The notes under the pieces are model-generated. The model searched no databases, was not told where the DNA came from, and worked only from the letters and a program-made list of their open reading frames with translations. Source: an uncultured Prochlorococcus sp. (lineage in GTDB: Bacteria; Cyanobacteriota; Cyanobacteriia; PCC-6307; Cyanobiaceae). From it: 64,000 nucleotides of DNA. Made by a program: the position numbers and the translations under genes. Position 1 is the first letter of the stretch; each line of letters starts with the position of its first letter. Below are positions 46,812 to 56,762 of this stretch, piece after piece. The stretch covers positions 1 through 64,000 of the forward strand of contig CACJUL010000004.1 in NCBI GenBank assembly GCA_902596585.1. Reading direction: 5' to 3'.

Positions 46812-48041
46812 TCATTTAGCATTGATTGCTAATATTGCAGTTCCAAATGAAGTGGTTTTTTTACAAGAAATTATCGGTATGTTTATAATTCTTTCTCTTA
46901 TTTTTCTCCATTGAGGATTTTTTGAACCGCCACCAACAGTAATAATTTTTTTTGGAAGTGAACCTGTAAACTCCTGCATTTTTTCCCATCCTTTCAGTTC
47001 AATGTTAGCTAGACCCTCGAATAATGCATGTAAATAAAGTGAGTCGCTAACTGGTCTAGGACCAAGAACCGGCTCTAAATTAGAGTCATTAATAGGAAAT
47101 CTCTCACCCTTACTATTTAGAGGTAAAAGATTTAAAGAAGTATTTTTCGATGTGTTTATTTGTCTACTAAGTTCTTTGATTTCCGAATCAGAAAAAAATT
47201 TAGATAAGATACCACATCCTGCGTTTGAAGACCCTCCGCAGACCCAATCATTACGTACTCTATGAGTTGTAATTCCTTTTTCTTTTATTGGATGATTAAT
47301 AATTTTTTTAACCACTATGGTTGTTCCTAAAACTGTAAGACCATCTTCTTTTTCTAAACCTGCAGCAATTAAATTTGCATTGGAGTCAGTAGTGCCTGAG
47401 ATTAAAATTAATTTTCTACTCAAGTTGAATTTTGCTGCTAAACCAGAATTAACTGGCCCAATAATTTCTCCACTCTTTATTATTTTAGGTAAGCATTTTT
47501 GCCAAGCAGTATTAAGAAAGCTTTTGGGCCATGACTCTTTTATTAAATCCCAACCAAGTTTAAGATTATTTCCTTCTTCTCCATGCGTCCAATCTTTTAA
47601 AAACCAGCCAGTGATCCAATCAGATTGATGTCTTAAAAGTATATTTGTTCCATATTGATCGATTAGTTTTAATGCTTTAGAGAGACTACTGTATGGTGTG
47701 CGTAAATGATCGTCTTCTGAAGTTAACGATTCAATAAGGATTTTATTTTCAATACAAGCCTCTCCATAAGGTATTGCTTCTCCTAAGGGCTCGCCTTTTA
47801 AATTTGATGCTGTCAAAGTTCCTGATGTGCCAGATATGGCCAATTTATTAAGATTACTTTTTACCTCAATAGGAACTTTATCTAAAAGATTTTCACAAGA
47901 ATTTATCCAAGAATTTGGATTTTTAAAGCCGTATTTGTAAGGGACTGAGTTCGAATATATTAAATCCTTATGAATATTAATTATAGATATTCTTGCACCA
48001 CTGGTTCCAAAATCTAATCCTCCAAAAAAATTATCAGGCAT
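46812..48041 (-). CDS. FGGY family carbohydrate kinase (xylulokinase/ribulokinase-like)
   Basis: A 409-residue sugar kinase with an actin-like fold. GGLDFGTSGARISIINI near the N-terminus is the phosphate-binding loop, LAISGTSGTLTASNLKGEPL and LISGTTDSNANLIAAGL are substrate and hinge regions, and ITVGGGSKNPQWRKIRERI is the C-terminal adenosine-binding motif. Related cyanobacterial proteins phosphorylate D-ribulose or xylulose; the substrate is not fixed by sequence. It is downstream of metK with a 7-bp gap. Confidence 0.87.
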   Translation of the reverse strand: MPDNFFGGLDFGTSGARISIINIHKDLIYSNSVPYKYGFKNPNSWINSCENLLDKVPIEVKSNLNKLAISGTSGTLTASNLKGEPLGEAIPYGEACIENKILIESLTSEDDHLRTPYSSLSKALKLIDQYGTNILLRHQSDWITGWFLKDWTHGEEGNNLKLGWDLIKESWPKSFLNTAWQKCLPKIIKSGEIIGPVNSGLAAKFNLSRKLILISGTTDSNANLIAAGLEKEDGLTVLGTTIVVKKIINHPIKEKGITTHRVRNDWVCGGSSNAGCGILSKFFSDSEIKELSRQINTSKNTSLNLLPLNSKGERFPINDSNLEPVLGPRPVSDSLYLHALFEGLANIELKGWEKMQEFTGSLPKKIITVGGGSKNPQWRKIRERIINIPIISCKKTTSFGTAILAINAK

Positions 48042-48048
48042 AAATATT

Positions 48049-49290
48049 TTATAAAAATACTTTTGATGCCTCTGCTAATTGAACTGCTTTATCTTCTACA
48101 TTTTCCCAAGGTAGCTCAAGATCTCTTCTGCCAAAATGTCCGTATGATGCTGTCTTTCTGAAAAAATTACCCCCCATTTGTTTGGGTAAATTTCTTAAGT
48201 TAAATTCTTTTATTATTGCTTCAGGTCTTAAATCAAAGTGCTCAATTATAAGCTCAGTTAAGTTAGCTTTAGATATAACTCCAGTATCAAAAGTTTCTAC
48301 GAGAATGGAAATCGGTTTTGCTACACCAATCGCATAACTTAATTGTACTTCGGCTTTTTTTGCTAATTTTGCCTTTACTATACTTTTTGCTACATAACGT
48401 GCAGCATAAGCGGCTGATCTATCCACTTTTGTGGGATCTTTGCCTGAGAATGCACCACCTCCATGTCTTGCATATCCACCATAAGTATCTACTATTATTT
48501 TTCTACCTGTAAGTCCTGCATCCCCCTGAGGTCCTCCTACGACAAATTTCCCTGTTGGGTTAACTAAGAATCTTGTTTTGTTAATGTTTGGTTTGATTTT
48601 TAAATCTTCAGTAGCTGGAATTACAACATTAGTCCATAAATCATTTTTTATTTTTTGACGTATCTCTTGTTCATCTTTGATTCCATCAATTTCAGGATTA
48701 TGTTGAGTTGAAATTAAGATGGTATTTATTGAAACTGGAACCCCTTTTTCGTAATCAATGCTTACTTGAGTCTTGCCATCAGGTAATAGATAGTTAAGGA
48801 CTTTTTCATGTCTTACTTTGGCAAGTTGAATGGCTAATCTATGCGCCAAGCTAATCGGTAATGGCATCAATTCAGGCGTTTCATCGCATGCATAACCAAA
48901 CATTATTCCTTGATCACCAGCCCCGGTATTGTTTTCCAAATCATAGTTAATATCATCTGCTTCGTTTACTCCTTGTGAAATATCGGGCGATTGCTCATCA
49001 AGGGCTACTAAAACAGCACAACTATTTGCGTCAAAGCCACCTGCTTTATAGCCCTCATATCCAATTTCTTTAATTACATTCCTGACTAGTTTTATATAGT
49101 CAACTTTTGCTTTTGAAGTTATTTCTCCAGTAAGTAAACAAAGACCAGTATTAACAACAGTTTCGCAGGCAACCCTGCTTTCTGGATCTTCTGTTAATAG
49201 AGCATCTAAAACAGCGTCACTTATTTGATCACAAATTTTGTCTGGGTGTCCTTCAGTAACTGATTCGGAAGTGAAGATGAAATCACTCAT
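48049..49290 (-). CDS. metK: S-adenosylmethionine synthetase MetK
   Basis: MetK makes S-adenosylmethionine from methionine and ATP. The 413-residue protein carries [20 protein letters not shown], the [12 protein letters not shown] signature, [20 protein letters not shown] and the glycine-rich [19 protein letters not shown]. Length is slightly over the E. coli enzyme. The gene lies between ribosomal protein S1 and the sugar kinase on the same strand. Confidence 0.97.
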   Translation of the reverse strand: MSDFIFTSESVTEGHPDKICDQISDAVLDALLTEDPESRVACETVVNTGLCLLTGEITSKAKVDYIKLVRNVIKEIGYEGYKAGGFDANSCAVLVALDEQSPDISQGVNEADDINYDLENNTGAGDQGIMFGYACDETPELMPLPISLAHRLAIQLAKVRHEKVLNYLLPDGKTQVSIDYEKGVPVSINTILISTQHNPEIDGIKDEQEIRQKIKNDLWTNVVIPATEDLKIKPNINKTRFLVNPTGKFVVGGPQGDAGLTGRKIIVDTYGGYARHGGGAFSGKDPTKVDRSAAYAARYVAKSIVKAKLAKKAEVQLSYAIGVAKPISILVETFDTGVISKANLTELIIEHFDLRPEAIIKEFNLRNLPKQMGGNFFRKTASYGHFGRRDLELPWENVEDKAVQLAEASKVFL

Positions 49291-49429
49291 TGATGTTTGG
49301 TTTGTAGTATCAAAGGTTATCCTAATTTAGACTGTCATTACTAATCAAATATTGTAAATTTTAAAAAACTTCTTCAAAAGTAAAAGCCTTTTTATTTGTC
49401 ATGTCTATCTTCAACAAAAAAGTATGAGT

Positions 49430-50521
49430 TTAGACTGTTTCAGGTGCAGTCACTGGAATTTCTTCATTTTCGTCAGTTTGCTCAAATAACATTTGCTTAT
49501 ATTTCGCTGCCATTTCTTCAGCTTTACTAAATACTTTTTGAGGGTCAGTTAGCATATCGCCTGGTTCAGGCTCAAGCGCTTTTGTAGATAATGAAATTCT
49601 TCCTCTTTCAGAATCAAGATCAATAATCATTACTTTCATTTGATCACTAACATTTAAAATATTATGAGGAGTTTCTATATGTTCATGACTGATCTCAGAT
49701 ATATGCAAAAGACCACTAACTCCTCCAATATCAATAAAAGCTCCATATGGCTTAATACCTTTAACTGAGCCTACTACAACTTCACCTACTTCAAGTCTAT
49801 TCATTTTTTTCTCGACCAATGCTCTTCTATGACTTAATACTAATCTGTTTCTCTCCTCATCAACTTCAAGAAATTTTAGAGGTAAGTACTCACCTTCTAA
49901 ATCATCTTTAATCTTTCGAGCACTGATGTGAGAACCTGGGATAAAACCTCTTAACCCTTCAACCCTAACAAGTGCTCCTCCTCTGTTTGTTGCAAAAACT
50001 TCAGAATAAATAGTTGCATCTTCTTTTTGTAGTTGTCTAACTCTTTCCCACGCTCTTTGATATTCAATTCTTCTAATTGAGAGTGCTAATTGTCCATCTT
50101 CATTTTCTTCGCTCATTATGAAAAATTCTCTGCTTTCTGAAGGTTGTAAAACTTCAGTTAGTCCCTCAACCCTATTTATTGATACCTCTTGAACAGGCAT
50201 AAAAGCAGCAGTTTTTGCACCTATGTCAATCATTGCTCCTTTGGGTTCTAGGGCAAAAACAGTTCCTTTTACTAAATCACCAGGCTTAAAGTTATAGTCA
50301 TATTTACCCAAAAGCGATGCGAATTCTTCTTGTGTGAATCCTGCATTATCAAAATCCGTATTTGTTCTGCTGGAGGAAGAATCTGCTGAAGGAACATCGT
50401 TCTTTTCAAATGATAAATCTTCCTCATTTTGGGATACTGAATCAGTTTCTAAGTTAGACGAATTGTTAATCTCTTTATCTTCAGAAAGTTCCTTAATTGT
50501 TGGAGAAGAATTTTCGTTCAT
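49430..50521 (-). CDS. rpsA: 30S ribosomal protein S1
   Basis: A 363-residue S1 with a serine- and acid-rich N-terminal extension (about 75 residues) and three S1 RNA-binding domains, shorter than the six-domain enterobacterial form but normal for cyanobacteria. Domain starts are visible at FKPGDLVKGTVFALEPKGAM, GALVRVEGLRGFIPGSHIS and GEVVVGSVKGIKPYGAFIDI. S1 helps recruit mRNAs to the 30S subunit, important where Shine-Dalgarno sequences are weak as here. nrdR lies 106 bp upstream on the same strand. Confidence 0.94.
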   Translation of the reverse strand: MNENSSPTIKELSEDKEINNSSNLETDSVSQNEEDLSFEKNDVPSADSSSSRTNTDFDNAGFTQEEFASLLGKYDYNFKPGDLVKGTVFALEPKGAMIDIGAKTAAFMPVQEVSINRVEGLTEVLQPSESREFFIMSEENEDGQLALSIRRIEYQRAWERVRQLQKEDATIYSEVFATNRGGALVRVEGLRGFIPGSHISARKIKDDLEGEYLPLKFLEVDEERNRLVLSHRRALVEKKMNRLEVGEVVVGSVKGIKPYGAFIDIGGVSGLLHISEISHEHIETPHNILNVSDQMKVMIIDLDSERGRISLSTKALEPEPGDMLTDPQKVFSKAEEMAAKYKQMLFEQTDENEEIPVTAPETV

Positions 50522-50627
50522 TTTTTACATCGCAGACTACCTTGGGTAGTTAGAAAGGAATGCTATTAGCCTGCAAACAAATAGCAAAAATATTAATTTA
50601 ATTATTCTACACTCAAAGATGCTTATT

Positions 50628-51107
50628 TTATAAAATTGAAGCTAATTGGTTTTTTGAATTTCCTTTTAAAGATTCGAGGGTAGAGATAAAATCTTTTACT
50701 CCATTAAATTTTCTGTAAACTGAAGCATATCTTATGTAAGCTACTTCGTTTTCTTTCCTCAGGTTTTTAAGTATTAACTCTCCAATTTGAGTTGTTTTAA
50801 TATCTTTATTAGAGTTATGTATAATTTGTGATTCAATACCATCTACAAAATTAATTATTGCTTCACTAGTGAAGGAAGTCTTCTCGCAAGCCCGTGATAT
50901 ACCAGTAAATAATTTTTCTTTATCAAATAATTCTCTGCCCCCATCTTTTTTGATAACCGAAATTGGCATTGATTCAACTCTTTCATAAGTGGTAAATCTA
51001 AAGCTGCAATTTAAACATTCTCTCCTCCTACGAACACTTTTACCACTATCAGCAGATCTTGATTCCAAAACTCTGCTATCTGTATTTTGACAGGTTGGAC
51101 ACTGCAT
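50628..51107 (-). CDS. nrdR: Transcriptional repressor NrdR
   Basis: A 159-residue regulator of ribonucleotide reductase genes. An N-terminal zinc ribbon uses C3, C6, C31 and C34 ([20 protein letters not shown] and CLNC), followed by an ATP-cone domain that senses ATP/dATP, with [20 protein letters not shown]. The position between psbB-psbT and the S1 gene is common in cyanobacteria. Confidence 0.95.
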   Translation of the reverse strand: MQCPTCQNTDSRVLESRSADSGKSVRRRRECLNCSFRFTTYERVESMPISVIKKDGGRELFDKEKLFTGISRACEKTSFTSEAIINFVDGIESQIIHNSNKDIKTTQIGELILKNLRKENEVAYIRYASVYRKFNGVKDFISTLESLKGNSKNQLASIL

Positions 51108-51169
51108 ATAGCTAAATAAGGTGATCTTTAACCCTAATACTAGAGTATTATTTAAATTATGAAAAGTAA

Positions 51170-51195
51170 AAAACCCTCTTTAACAAGAGGGTTTT
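51170..51195 (-). terminator. Terminator after psbB-psbT
   Basis: An 11-bp stem (AAAACCCTCTT / AAGAGGGTTTT) with loop TAAC lies 9 nt after the psbT stop on the minus strand. Read on the minus strand it is followed by T-rich sequence. Confidence 0.85.
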
Positions 51196-51204
51196 AAAAT
51201 TGAT

Positions 51205-51303
51205 TCATTTTCTATCAAATTTAGGGGGATCTCTAAAGGCGACAGCGAAGAATAAAGTAACAACTGCGAGAGTTAAAATAAGAACGTAAGCAAAAGCTTC
51301 CAT
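51205..51303 (-). CDS. psbT: Photosystem II protein PsbT
   Basis: A 32-residue single-span protein starting at ATG 51303 ([20 protein letters not shown]) and ending in the usual [10 protein letters not shown]. PsbT lies at the photosystem II dimer interface and helps protect or repair the QA region. It begins 23 nt after the psbB stop on the same strand, the conserved psbB-psbT pair. Confidence 0.97.
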   Translation of the reverse strand: MEAFAYVLILTLAVVTLFFAVAFRDPPKFDRK

Positions 51304-51326
51304 GAGATTAATTAATAAAGTTTAGT

Positions 51327-52850
51327 TTAAACCCTTCCAGGGATTCTTCTAGTGGATTCGTCACCAAGTTTTTTGAATAAACCGAATTCAACTTGGTCTC
51401 CAATCTCAGCATCAATACCAGCAAAGGAATTTCGATAAAGAGTTCTTGAAGCATGCCACCAGTGGCCAAATAGGAATAGCAATCCAAAACATAAATGTGC
51501 GTATGTAAACCATGCTCTAGGGGAGCTTCGGAATACACCGTCAGACTTATAAGTTTCTCTATCAAACTTGAAGGCTTCTCCAAGCTGCGCTTTTCTAGCT
51601 AATCTTTTAACTACTGCAGGATCAGTAAATGTTTGACCGTTTAAGTCACCTCCATAAATAGTTGCAGTAATGCCAGTTTGCTCGAATGAATACTTTGCTT
51701 CAGCTCTTCTAAATGGAATGTCTGCCCTTACATTTCCTTCTTTATCTTCAAGTATAACAGGGAAGTTTTCAAAGAAATTAGGTATTCTTCTAACCTCTAA
51801 CTCGTTACCTTCCTTATCTTGGAAAGCAATGTGTCCTTGCCAACCAGTTGGTAAACCGTCGCCATTGACTAGAGCACCCACTCTGAATAATCCTCCTTTA
51901 GCTGGACTATTTCCAACATAATCATAGAAGGCTAATTTCTCTGGAATCGATGCGTATGCCTCTTCTTTAGTGGCACCATTATCTATAGCAGCTTGAACCC
52001 TTCTATTGATTTCAGTTTTGAAATAGCCTGAATCCCATTGATATCTGGTGGGTCCAAATAACTCAACTGGAGTAGTAGCTGATCCGTACCACATTGTTCC
52101 GGCTACAACAAAAGATACAAATAAAACGGCAGCTAGAGCACTAGCTAAAACCCCTTCAAGACTTCCAAGTTTTAAAGCTCTATAAAGTCTTTCTCCAGGT
52201 CTGTTGGTAATATGAAAAATCCCTCCGATTATACCCATAAGTCCAGCCGCAATATGATTAGCAACTATTCCTCCTGGATTGAAAGGATTAAATCCTTCAA
52301 CTCCCCAGGATGGAGCTACAGGTTCTACATGACCAGATAAGCCATAAGGATCAGAGACCCAAATCCCAACGTTGGCACAATGAAATGCTCCAAAACCGAA
52401 ACAAGTAAGTCCTGCTAAAAGAAGATGAATTCCAAAGATTCTTGGGAGGTCCAGAGCAGGCTCTCCGGTTCTTGAGTCTTCCCATAAATCTAAGTCCCAG
52501 TATGTCCAGTGCCAAATAGAAGCCAACATGAGTAATCCACTAAATACTATGTGTGCTGCTGCAACTCCTTCAAAACTCCAGAATCCAGGATCAACTCCAG
52601 TGGCACCAGTAATATCCCATCCGTTCCAACTACTTGTAATACCTAGTCTTGACATGAAAGGCATTACATACATTCCCTGTCTCCACATAGGATTAAGAAC
52701 AGGATCAGAAGGATCAAAAATGGCTAATTCATAAAGAGCCATAGAACCGGCCCAGCCGGCTAATAATGCAGTATGCATAAGATGCACAGCGAGTAGTCGA
52801 CCTGGGTCATTAATAACTACTGTGTGAACTCGATACCAAGGCAATCCCAT
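51327..52850 (-). CDS. psbB: Photosystem II CP47 chlorophyll apoprotein PsbB
   Basis: A 507-residue inner antenna protein with six membrane helices and a large lumenal loop between helices V and VI. Histidines that bind chlorophyll recur in the helices ([52 protein letters not shown]). The start [20 protein letters not shown] is invariant. Its coding sequence is GC-richer than its surroundings, as in other highly expressed photosynthesis genes. It is followed by psbT and divergent from the ferredoxin-like gene. Confidence 0.98.
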   Translation of the reverse strand: MGLPWYRVHTVVINDPGRLLAVHLMHTALLAGWAGSMALYELAIFDPSDPVLNPMWRQGMYVMPFMSRLGITSSWNGWDITGATGVDPGFWSFEGVAAAHIVFSGLLMLASIWHWTYWDLDLWEDSRTGEPALDLPRIFGIHLLLAGLTCFGFGAFHCANVGIWVSDPYGLSGHVEPVAPSWGVEGFNPFNPGGIVANHIAAGLMGIIGGIFHITNRPGERLYRALKLGSLEGVLASALAAVLFVSFVVAGTMWYGSATTPVELFGPTRYQWDSGYFKTEINRRVQAAIDNGATKEEAYASIPEKLAFYDYVGNSPAKGGLFRVGALVNGDGLPTGWQGHIAFQDKEGNELEVRRIPNFFENFPVILEDKEGNVRADIPFRRAEAKYSFEQTGITATIYGGDLNGQTFTDPAVVKRLARKAQLGEAFKFDRETYKSDGVFRSSPRAWFTYAHLCFGLLFLFGHWWHASRTLYRNSFAGIDAEIGDQVEFGLFKKLGDESTRRIPGRV

Positions 52851-53072
52851 CGGTTAATTTCTAGTAACTATGCTGAATAAACAGCTAAACATCACGATAG
52901 TAAGGGTTTTTTAGTCTTTGGGGGATTTTTGTAAATAAATTTATTTTCTTGCAAAAAATGGCCAAATCAAAGTTAAGCACTTTGTTTACAAGGAATTTTG
53001 GGCTAAAAATTGTTAATATTTTGGTCACAATTCTCAAAGTAAAACGCCAAAATAAGAAAAATAACAAAAAAA

Positions 53073-53435
53073 ATGGCAACTATTAGATTCATCCGTGAGG
53101 ATTTGGAGATCCAATGTAATCCTGGCGAAAATTTAAGAGAACTAGTGATGAGAGAGAATCTACAACTTTATGGATTAAAAGGTATCTTAGGCAACTGTGG
53201 AGGCGCAGGACAATGTAGTACTTGTTTTATTTCAGTTGAAGGAGGAAATAAAAACTCACTAAGTCCTCTTACCTCTGTTGAAGAAGAAAAACTCAAAAAT
53301 AGGCCAGAAAATTGGCGACTTGCTTGCCAAACACTCATTAAATCTTCTGCAGTGATTTTAACAAAACCACAATCTCCTCCATCTAACCTAGAAGAACTAA
53401 AAAAAATTAGCGAAAATAAAAAATTACCTCGATAA
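53073..53435 (+). CDS. 2Fe-2S ferredoxin-like protein
   Basis: A 120-residue protein with a single 2Fe-2S domain. Cluster ligands are C42, C48 and C51 (GNCGGAGQCSTCF) and C85 (LACQT), so C-x5-C-x2-C, closer to adrenodoxin-type than to plant-type photosynthetic ferredoxin spacing. A C-terminal tail of about 20 residues is polar. The position between psbB and psbM is conserved in cyanobacteria, suggesting a link with photosystem II, but the redox partner is unknown. Confidence 0.88.
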   Translation: MATIRFIREDLEIQCNPGENLRELVMRENLQLYGLKGILGNCGGAGQCSTCFISVEGGNKNSLSPLTSVEEEKLKNRPENWRLACQTLIKSSAVILTKPQSPPSNLEELKKISENKKLPR

Positions 53436-53538
53436 ATTGTTTAAGACTGTTAATCAGTTAATAAAAATTGTTGATTTTTTCACTTTATTCCAATTTATGT
53501 GTCTATAGTCTTAATACTTATATAGAACTCTCTTTTAA

Positions 53539-53691
53539 ATGGAAACAACCAACTTTGGATTCGTAGCAAGTTTATTGTTTGTAGGAGTGCCAACAATATT
53601 CCTTATAGGATTATTTATCTCTACCCAAGATGGTGAAAAATCAAGCTTCTACTCAGATTCTAGTAAAGGTAGGCTTGGGCCAAAACGTTAA
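53539..53691 (+). CDS. psbM: Photosystem II protein PsbM
   Basis: A 50-residue single-span protein (METTNFGFVASLLFVGVPTI) with a hydrophilic C-terminal extension ending KGRLGPKR, as in other Prochlorococcus. PsbM lies at the dimer interface near PsbT. The ATG at 53539 is 10 bp upstream-adjacent to no other gene; prmC starts 10 bp after its stop. Confidence 0.96.
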   Translation: METTNFGFVASLLFVGVPTIFLIGLFISTQDGEKSSFYSDSSKGRLGPKR

Positions 53692-53701
53692 AATTCTATA
53701 A

Positions 53702-54571
53702 ATGCTTTGCATTTCTATAAAAGAATTTTTATTTTGGAAAAAAAAACAACTCTCTAAGGGTGGAGATCAACAATCTTTTACTTTTTTAATCGATTGTATT
53801 GGCGGTATTTCAACAAGTGATCTTAATTCTCTAACTATAAATCCTGAAGGTAAATTATATTTAAAAAAAAACTTATATTATTTAGAGTCAATCTGGGATA
53901 ATTACCTACTACATTCCACTCCCATCCAATACCTTTGTGGGGTTACTTTTTGGAGGGATCTAAAATTAAGAGTTACAGACAAGGTACTTATTCCTAGGCC
54001 AGAAACAGAACTTGTTATTGATATTGTCCACGGGATATTTGGAAATAAATCTCAAAAATTATTTTTTGTTGAATTAGGAACAGGATCAGGGGCTATAAGC
54101 ATCGCTCTGGCATTAAAGTTTCCAATGTGGGAAGGAATTGCAACTGATATTGATCAAGATGTATTAGAAGTCGCAAAAGAAAATTATGTAAGCTCTTCTG
54201 AAAAATCAAATTTGAAATTTTGTTGCGGACATTGGTGGACTCCTCTTGAGAGTTTTAAAGGCAAGCTAGATCTTGTTATCTCAAATCCGCCTTACATTCC
54301 TAAAGATATTTATGAAAAATTGCCTAAAGCAGTCAAAAAGTTTGAGCCAAAGATTGCTTTAATAGGGGGTGAAGATGGTTTAGAACATATTAGTGAAATA
54401 ATTCAGAAAGCTCCACTATATTTGAGAAAAAAAGGATGGCTAATTTTAGAGAATCATTTTGATCAAGCTGAGAAAGTAAAAAAATTACTAATTAAAAACA
54501 AATTTACATCGGTAGAAATTGTGAATGATTTTTCAGGTGTGGGTAGATTTACTATTGGACGATATAAATAA
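53702..54571 (+). CDS. prmC: Release factor glutamine methyltransferase PrmC (HemK)
   Basis: PrmC methylates the GGQ glutamine of peptide release factors RF1 and RF2. The 289-residue protein has the N-terminal helical domain, LIPRPETELVIDIV, a SAM-binding FVELGTGSGAISIALAL and the diagnostic catalytic VISNPPYIP. It starts 10 bp after psbM and is followed by tsaC with a 23-bp gap, a common prmC-tsaC pairing. Confidence 0.95.
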   Translation: MLCISIKEFLFWKKKQLSKGGDQQSFTFLIDCIGGISTSDLNSLTINPEGKLYLKKNLYYLESIWDNYLLHSTPIQYLCGVTFWRDLKLRVTDKVLIPRPETELVIDIVHGIFGNKSQKLFFVELGTGSGAISIALALKFPMWEGIATDIDQDVLEVAKENYVSSSEKSNLKFCCGHWWTPLESFKGKLDLVISNPPYIPKDIYEKLPKAVKKFEPKIALIGGEDGLEHISEIIQKAPLYLRKKGWLILENHFDQAEKVKKLLIKNKFTSVEIVNDFSGVGRFTIGRYK

Positions 54572-54594
54572 ATTAAAATTGGTTTATAGTTTAA

Positions 54595-55176
54595 ATGAAT
54601 TTGATAAATTGCAAATCAGCATTTAAGTTGCTCAAAAGTGGATTACCTGTAGTTTTCCCGACAGACACTTTACCTGCGATTGGATGCTTACCAAAATTTT
54701 CAAATATTATTTATGAGTTTAAAAAAAGAGATAAGAATAAACCCTTAATTCTTATGGGGTCAGACCAAAATCAATTAATCGATTACGTTCATGATTCAGC
54801 TAAAGAAGATTACGAAAATATCGCTTCAAAATACTGGCCTGGAGCTTTGACAATGGTTATTCCTTCTTCAGGTCAGGGAAGCGAAACCATAACAAGCAAC
54901 GATCACACTATTGGGTTAAGAATCCCAAATTCATATATGGCACAATCTCTTCTCACAGAAATAGGCCCCTTGTTAACTTCAAGTGCAAACATTTCAGGCT
55001 TTACGGGATCAATTACTGCTGAGGGTATTGCTTTAGACTTTCCTTCTTTAGGGATTTTAGGACCTGTTCCATGGGAAAAAAGTAGTGGCAAAGCAAGCAC
55101 CATAATCTCTTGGAAAAAAAACAGGGATTGGAGGCTGATTAGAAAAGGGGAAGTATCAGTTGAGGAATTGAATTAA
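54595..55176 (+). CDS. tsaC: Threonylcarbamoyl-AMP synthase (TsaC/YrdC/Sua5 family)
   Basis: A 193-residue YrdC-domain protein that makes threonylcarbamoyl-AMP for the t6A37 modification of ANN-decoding tRNAs. GLPVVFPTDTLPAIGCLP, KRDKNKPLILMGS, KYWPGALTMVIPSSG and LLTSSANISGFTGS are characteristic. Its TAA shares a base with the ATG of the 53-aa gene that follows. Confidence 0.92.
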   Translation: MNLINCKSAFKLLKSGLPVVFPTDTLPAIGCLPKFSNIIYEFKKRDKNKPLILMGSDQNQLIDYVHDSAKEDYENIASKYWPGALTMVIPSSGQGSETITSNDHTIGLRIPNSYMAQSLLTEIGPLLTSSANISGFTGSITAEGIALDFPSLGILGPVPWEKSSGKASTIISWKKNRDWRLIRKGEVSVEELN

Positions 55177-55337
55177 TGTTTGTATTATTTTTTCTTGTTT
55201 CATTAATTCAGTTTTTTATTTTTTGGATAATTGAACCTATTGTCTCTTCATTAGAATTTGTTTTAGAAATAAGACTTCTCCCTATAATTTTTTTAATTGG
55301 TTTTATTTTGTTATTTTCAGCAAAAAATATTAAATAG
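55176..55337 (+). CDS. Tiny hydrophobic membrane protein (53 aa)
   Basis: A 53-residue, almost entirely hydrophobic protein beginning MFVLFFFLVSLIQFFIFWII, with two likely membrane helices separated by EPIVSSLEFVLEIR. It begins on the last base of the tsaC stop codon (TAATG), a coupling signal that supports translation. No family recognised. The gene ends about 20 nt from tRNA-Thr, which is on the other strand. Confidence 0.5.
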   Translation: MFVLFFLVSLIQFFIFWIIEPIVSSLEFVLEIRLLPIIFLIGFILLFSAKNIK

Positions 55338-55355
55338 AATTAAATATATTAAAAA

Positions 55356-55427
55356 TGCCGGCTAACAGATTTGAACTGATGACCTTCGCTTTACAAAAGC
55401 GCTGCTCTACCACTGAGCTAAGCCGGC
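55356..55427 (-). tRNA. tRNA-Thr (TGT)
   Basis: The minus strand folds as a 72-nt cloverleaf: acceptor GCCGGCT with AGCCGGC, D arm GCTCAGTGGTAGAGC, anticodon arm CGCTT-TTGTAAA-GCG with anticodon TGT, and T arm CAG-TTCAAAT-CTG. CCA is not encoded. Confidence 0.96.
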
Positions 55428-55491
55428 ACTATTACATCTTACAATTAGGAAGTAGCAATTATTATAATTTTTTTTAGCTTCTTAAAATTTA

Positions 55492-55827
55492 TTACTTTTT
55501 GATATCTTTGTCAGTTTTGCTAATTTGATCGTTTTTTTTAAACTTTATTTCTCCAGAAAGAGTTCTTTTGATTGGTAAATTGGCAACTAATGCTGTCATC
55601 CTGTCTTCAGTTTCTAAACTTACTGCCACCTCCTCAAAATCAATCTCAACATATTTAGCAACAACATCAAGAATTTCTTTCCTCATTTTATCCAAAAGAT
55701 CAGTTGTTAATGAACTCATATCAACTCTGTCATGAGCAAGAACAAGTTGAAGTCTTTCTCTAGCAGTATTTGCGCTAGCAGTTTCTCTGCCTAGTAATTT
55801 GTTTATAAGATCTCTGAGGGTCATCAT
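55492..55827 (-). CDS. minE: Cell division topological specificity factor MinE
   Basis: A 111-residue MinE. It has the N-terminal membrane/MinD-binding part ([20 protein letters not shown]), the conserved [10 protein letters not shown] segment and the C-terminal dimerisation domain. It makes MinD release ATP and leave the membrane, so MinCD activity stays away from midcell. The tail of about 20 residues is lysine-rich. Its ATG lies 1 nt past the original minD stop (55829). Confidence 0.95.
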   Translation of the reverse strand: MMTLRDLINKLLGRETASANTARERLQLVLAHDRVDMSSLTTDLLDKMRKEILDVVAKYVEIDFEEVAVSLETEDRMTALVANLPIKRTLSGEIKFKKNDQISKTDKDIKK

Positions 55828-55828
55828 T

Positions 55829-56643
55829 TTAAAAAACCTTTGTTTGCATCAATCTCATGAACTTATCTTTAAGGCTTTTACCTTCATTTTTAGGGTCAAT
55901 AATAGGCACATCATCACCTCTAAGTCTTTGAGATACATTTAAATAACATTTTTTGCTGGTGAACTACTTTCGGTAAGAGTTAGAGGCTCACCTCTATTAG
56001 TACTTATTATTACTTGTTCATCTTCTAAAACAATTCCTAACAAAGGTAAAGAAAGTATTCCTTGAACATCCTCAATTGATAGCATTTCTTGACTTGCCAT
56101 CATGTTAGGACGAACTCTATTTATTACAAGTTGAATAGGCTCAATATCAGATGTATTAAGAATTCCTATTACTCTATCGGCGTCACGTACTGCCGATAAT
56201 TCAGGGTTGGTAACAACGATAGCTTCCTTACATGCCGCAAGAGCATTTTTAAAACCATCTTCTACTCCTGCAGGACAATCTACTAAAACATAATCAAATT
56301 TTTCACTAAGAAGCTCACTAATTCTTTTCATATCTTCTGGCTTCATCCAATCCAACATTCTAGGATCTCCGGCAGGTAAGAGAGCAAGATTAGGCTCTTT
56401 TTTATGTCTGACTAACGCTTGTTCTAGGCGACAATTTTCATCAAGAACGTCTTGAGCGGTATAAATAATACGATTTTCCAATCCTAGAAGAAGATCTAAA
56501 TTTCTCAGGCCGAAATCGGCATCTAAGACAGCAGTGGTCGCTCCACTGTTGGCAAGTGCTATGCCTAAATTTGCAGTTAAAGTAGTTTTACCAACTCCTC
56601 CTTTCCCTGAACAAATTAGGATTGTGCGAGTACTTTCCGCCAC
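55829..56643 (-). pseudogene. minD: Septum site-determining ATPase MinD, apparent frameshift near the 3' end
   Basis: The first 234 codons (to stop at 55939) encode a good MinD: Walker A GKGGVGKTTLTANLGIA, DADFGLRNLDLLLGLE and LVDCPAGVEDGF. After SSPAK the frame goes wrong. Reading one base further (an A-tract of six at 55949-55954, where seven are expected) gives KKCYLNVSQRLRGDDVPIID and, after a short spacer, ends [15 protein letters not shown], the normal MinD tail with its membrane-targeting helix, stopping at 55829 just before minE. So either the assembly lost one A, or the gene is broken or rescued by slippage. MinD recruits MinC to the membrane to block misplaced FtsZ rings. Confidence 0.85.
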
Positions 56644-56762
56644 GAAATTTAATTAGTTTTTCAAATGATAAGTCCACTTTAAAAAAGTTAAATCTTTCAA
56701 ATATTAAGTAATTCTTAAATTAATAAAGTTTGAATTAATTTATTTCAAATGATTGATTAATT

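Noticed and set aside
51308-51583. Open frame of 91 codons on the minus strand within psbB
   Set aside because: It lies wholly in the strongly conserved psbB gene in another frame and has no family resemblance.
52885-53079. Hydrophobic open frame on the minus strand between psbB and the ferredoxin gene
   Set aside because: The translation is low-complexity F/L/K-rich, overlaps the ferredoxin start and resembles chance coding in AT-rich spacer DNA.
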